A DNA stretch of 64,000 nucleotides, taken from Tunicatimonas pelagia. Lineage in GTDB: Bacteria > Bacteroidota > Bacteroidia > Cytophagales > Cyclobacteriaceae. The notes beneath the pieces were generated by a model that worked only from the letters and a program-made list of their open reading frames with translations, made no database searches and was not told the DNA's origin. Position numbers and translations under genes: made by a program. How positions within the stretch are numbered: position 1 is the stretch's first letter; the number at the start of each line of letters is the position of its first letter. Below, in pieces: positions 62,188-64,000 of this stretch. The DNA is taken from NCBI RefSeq assembly GCF_030506325.1, contig NZ_CP120683.1:3299001-3363000 (forward strand). The letters are read 5' to 3'.

Positions 62188-62310
62188 ATATCGTCAGATT
62201 CGTCCCATTTTGGGAAAATTTTCTAAATATTGGAAAGTGAGTAGGTTGCTACCCAGATTTATTGGTTTATTAGTCTAATCGTTTCTAATTTATTACAAAA
62301 AAAACGGACT

Positions 62311-63483
62311 ATGCAATCTGCTACCACCACTATTGCTAATCAAAAAAGCTTGTTCTCTCTTCCGCCTGATATTACGTATCTGAATTGCTCATACATGGCT
62401 CCTTTGTTAAAATCAGTGGAAGAAGCAGGTATTGAAGGTTTGCGAAAGAAGCAGCTACCCACTCAGTATGGTCATTACGAGTTTTTTCATGAAGTAGATC
62501 ACGTCAGAAAACAATTCTCTCAACTAGTTAATAATGCTGATTATCAGCGAGTTGCTATTCTCCCTTCGGTATCTTACGGTATGGCAATAATTGCTAAAAA
62601 TCTGTCTGTTCAGCGAGGCGATAATATCGTAGTAGCGGGTGAGCAGTTCCCGAGTAATGTGTACCCCTGGCGTAAATTGGTAGCGAAAGCCGGAGCCGAG
62701 TTGCGTACCGTAGCTGCTCCAACTAATTTTGAAAGACGGGGGCAACGTTGGAATGAACATCTACTAGAATCCATTGACAATCAGACGTGTATGGTAGCAG
62801 TAGCGCACACGCACTGGGCAGATGGTACCCGGTTCGATTTGAAAGCAATTCGGCAGAGAACTCGTGATGTGGGAGCTTTACTGGTGGTAGATGGCACCCA
62901 GTCAGTTGGGGCAATGCCCTTTGATGTAGTTGATATTCAGCCAGATGCGCTTATCTGCGCTGGATACAAATGCTTGATGGGTCCTTATGGCGTTACACTT
63001 GCCTATTTTAGCGAATACTTTGATGGCGGAGAACCCTTAGAAGAAGGATGGGTAACGCGCCATAAAAGTGAAGATTTTACTAATTTAGTCAATTATCAGG
63101 ATCAGTATCAGCCCAAAGCAATACGCTATGATATGGGCGAACGCAGTAACTTTATTCTTATTCCCATGATGGGAAAAGCCCTGGAACAAGTTTTGGAATG
63201 GCAACCCGAGCGAATTCAAGAGTATTGTCACAGTATTTCAGCAACCGCTATTGAAAAGATAAGAAAATTAGGCTTTTGGATAGAAGAGGAAACCTACCGT
63301 GGGCATCACCTTTTTGGAATACGTATTCCCGGCGAAATATCGCTAGAAAGGCTGCAAAACACCCTTGAACAGGCTAAAATAGTTGTTTCTGTGCGAGGGA
63401 GATCAATGCGGGTATCACCTAATATGTACAACGGAGAAGATGATTTAAGCCGTCTAGTAGATTGTTTGCAGGGTTTAAAATAG
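62311..63483 (+). CDS. Class V aminotransferase (cysteine desulfurase/epimerase-like)
   Basis: A 390-residue PLP enzyme. The Schiff-base lysine is K220 in ICAGYKCLMGPYG. The ring-nitrogen aspartate and stacking residue lie in VDGTQSVGAM (D194, Q197) and HTHWADGTRFD precedes them. No cysteine-bearing loop for a persulfide is visible near residue 340, so desulfurase activity is doubtful. Relatives include isopenicillin-N epimerase-like and kynureninase-like enzymes; the substrate is unknown. ATG 62311. Monocistronic, with 123 bp of AT-rich DNA upstream. Confidence 0.85.
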   Translation: MQSATTTIANQKSLFSLPPDITYLNCSYMAPLLKSVEEAGIEGLRKKQLPTQYGHYEFFHEVDHVRKQFSQLVNNADYQRVAILPSVSYGMAIIAKNLSVQRGDNIVVAGEQFPSNVYPWRKLVAKAGAELRTVAAPTNFERRGQRWNEHLLESIDNQTCMVAVAHTHWADGTRFDLKAIRQRTRDVGALLVVDGTQSVGAMPFDVVDIQPDALICAGYKCLMGPYGVTLAYFSEYFDGGEPLEEGWVTRHKSEDFTNLVNYQDQYQPKAIRYDMGERSNFILIPMMGKALEQVLEWQPERIQEYCHSISATAIEKIRKLGFWIEEETYRGHHLFGIRIPGEISLERLQNTLEQAKIVVSVRGRSMRVSPNMYNGEDDLSRLVDCLQGLK

Positions 63484-63514
63484 AAAAACCCCGAATGCAA
63501 TTAAGCACTCGGGG
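63484..63514 (-). terminator. Hairpin with T run facing the minus strand
   Basis: CCCCGAATGC/GCACTCGGGG with one mismatch. The T run follows the stem only on the minus strand (A run at 63484-63488), directly after the stop of a plus-strand gene. Confidence 0.5.
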
Positions 63515-63677
63515 CCAACTATCAACCTTAAACAAACGCTAAGAAAAAAATCCTTGCGCGTTTAGTTTAATACAAATGTTGTGCCAATATTCTCATACAA
63601 TTTCTTAAAATAGTTATTTATTATATTTTTAGTTAACCATTGGCTTTGGTAGTAGTTATGAATTCATATAACACGCT

Positions 63678-64000
63678 ATGAATACCTTTCTGCCCTTATT
63701 TCCCCTGAAGCTGGTAGCCTTTCCGGGTGAGCAACTTAACTTACATATATTTGAGGAGCGTTACAAACAGCTAATTAACGAGTGCATAAACGAAAGTAAG
63801 CGGTTTGGAATCCCAGCTTATCTTAATAATCAAATAGAATATGGTACTGAGATCAGCGTAGAGCGTGTAGGCAAAGCCTACGCTGATGGTCAAATGGATA
63901 TTGTAACAATAGCCCATCGGGTGTTTAGGGTGATTGAATTTTATCGGGTGGCTCCGGGTAAGCTGTACGCTGGGGGTGATGTTGTTTTTTTAGATAATAT
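63678..64000 (+). CDS. Lon N-terminal (substrate-binding) domain protein, N-terminus only
   Basis: The first 107 codons of a gene that continues past the window. It begins MNTFLPLFPLKLVAFPGEQL, then LHIFEERYKQLINECI, the standard opening of the LON substrate-binding domain found as a stand-alone protein of about 200 residues in many bacteria. No AAA module can be seen within the window. ATG 63678, preceded by about 160 bp of AT-rich DNA. Role unknown; perhaps a protein-quality-control adaptor. Confidence 0.88.
   Translation, partial: MNTFLPLFPLKLVAFPGEQLNLHIFEERYKQLINECINESKRFGIPAYLNNQIEYGTEISVERVGKAYADGQMDIVTIAHRVFRVIEFYRVAPGKLYAGGDVVFLDN

Overview
The window reads as chromosomal DNA of an aerobic, gliding-type member of Bacteroidota, most likely the Cytophagales. 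Support: a SusC/SusD pair, a GldJ-like gliding lipoprotein, a CHU_C (type IX secretion) sorting domain, CarboxypepD_reg fusions, DUF1080/DUF4038 proteins, a heme-copper oxidase subunit III, many lipoprotein and outer-membrane genes, and an almost complete lack of Shine-Dalgarno sequences. There is no prophage, CRISPR array or rRNA operon.

Layout. 0-2.2 kb: a divergent NUDIX-type regulator/nucleoside hydrolase pair with a palindrome between them, then decaying gene remnants and tRNA-Leu(CAG). 2.2-8.8 kb: a MutS-family ATPase, lysA, an outer-membrane protein, an S41 peptidase lipoprotein, tRNA-Val(GAC), and a Crp/Fnr regulator divergent from a small membrane protein. 8.9-22.1 kb: a long block read leftward (TPR protein, Ig-like lipoprotein, a frameshifted DUF2490 gene, mnmG, ybeY, RsbW-like ATPase, DUF4175 protein, xth). 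It holds a dense cluster of DnaA boxes (10.83-11.21 kb) and a parS-like palindrome (16.7 kb), so it may be the replication-origin neighbourhood. 22.2-30.5 kb: ComF, GldJ-like, mfd, oxidase subunit III, a RibD whose deaminase half has lost its catalytic motifs, prmC. 30.5-33.8 kb: the sulfate activation operon cysC-cysD-cysN, interrupted by a broken four-helix-bundle (S23-type) gene and short repeats. 34-42.2 kb: a sugar catabolism cluster (two DUF1080 lipoproteins, a DUF4038/GH140-like enzyme, a ThuA/PQQ-type dehydrogenase/PKD/cytochrome c/CBM fusion, and a sugar phosphate isomerase/epimerase-type TIM barrel) that fits a 3-keto-glycoside route. 42.4-43.1 kb: a HEPN/MNT toxin-antitoxin pair whose HEPN gene carries an amber codon. 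43.2-51.4 kb: secreted proteins, including an M1-peptidase fusion and a 1217-residue CHU_C protein. 51.5-53.2 kb: an ECF sigma, a putative anti-sigma and a Spy-like protein. 53.3-59.1 kb: a dead Uma2 gene, susD-susC, and a dead FAD oxidoreductase remnant. 59.3-64 kb: a second Spy-like protein, cytochrome c, a truncated REP-associated transposase, a MobA-like nucleotidyltransferase, a DUF3667 protein, a class V aminotransferase, and the start of a Lon-substrate-binding-domain protein.

Two themes recur. First, several small accessory genes are broken by a single stop or frameshift (TAA, TGA and TAG are each seen once as the only visible lesion). Second, at least three families of short palindromic or hairpin repeats are scattered between genes. 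In two cases they have become part of an open reading frame just ahead of a signal peptide.
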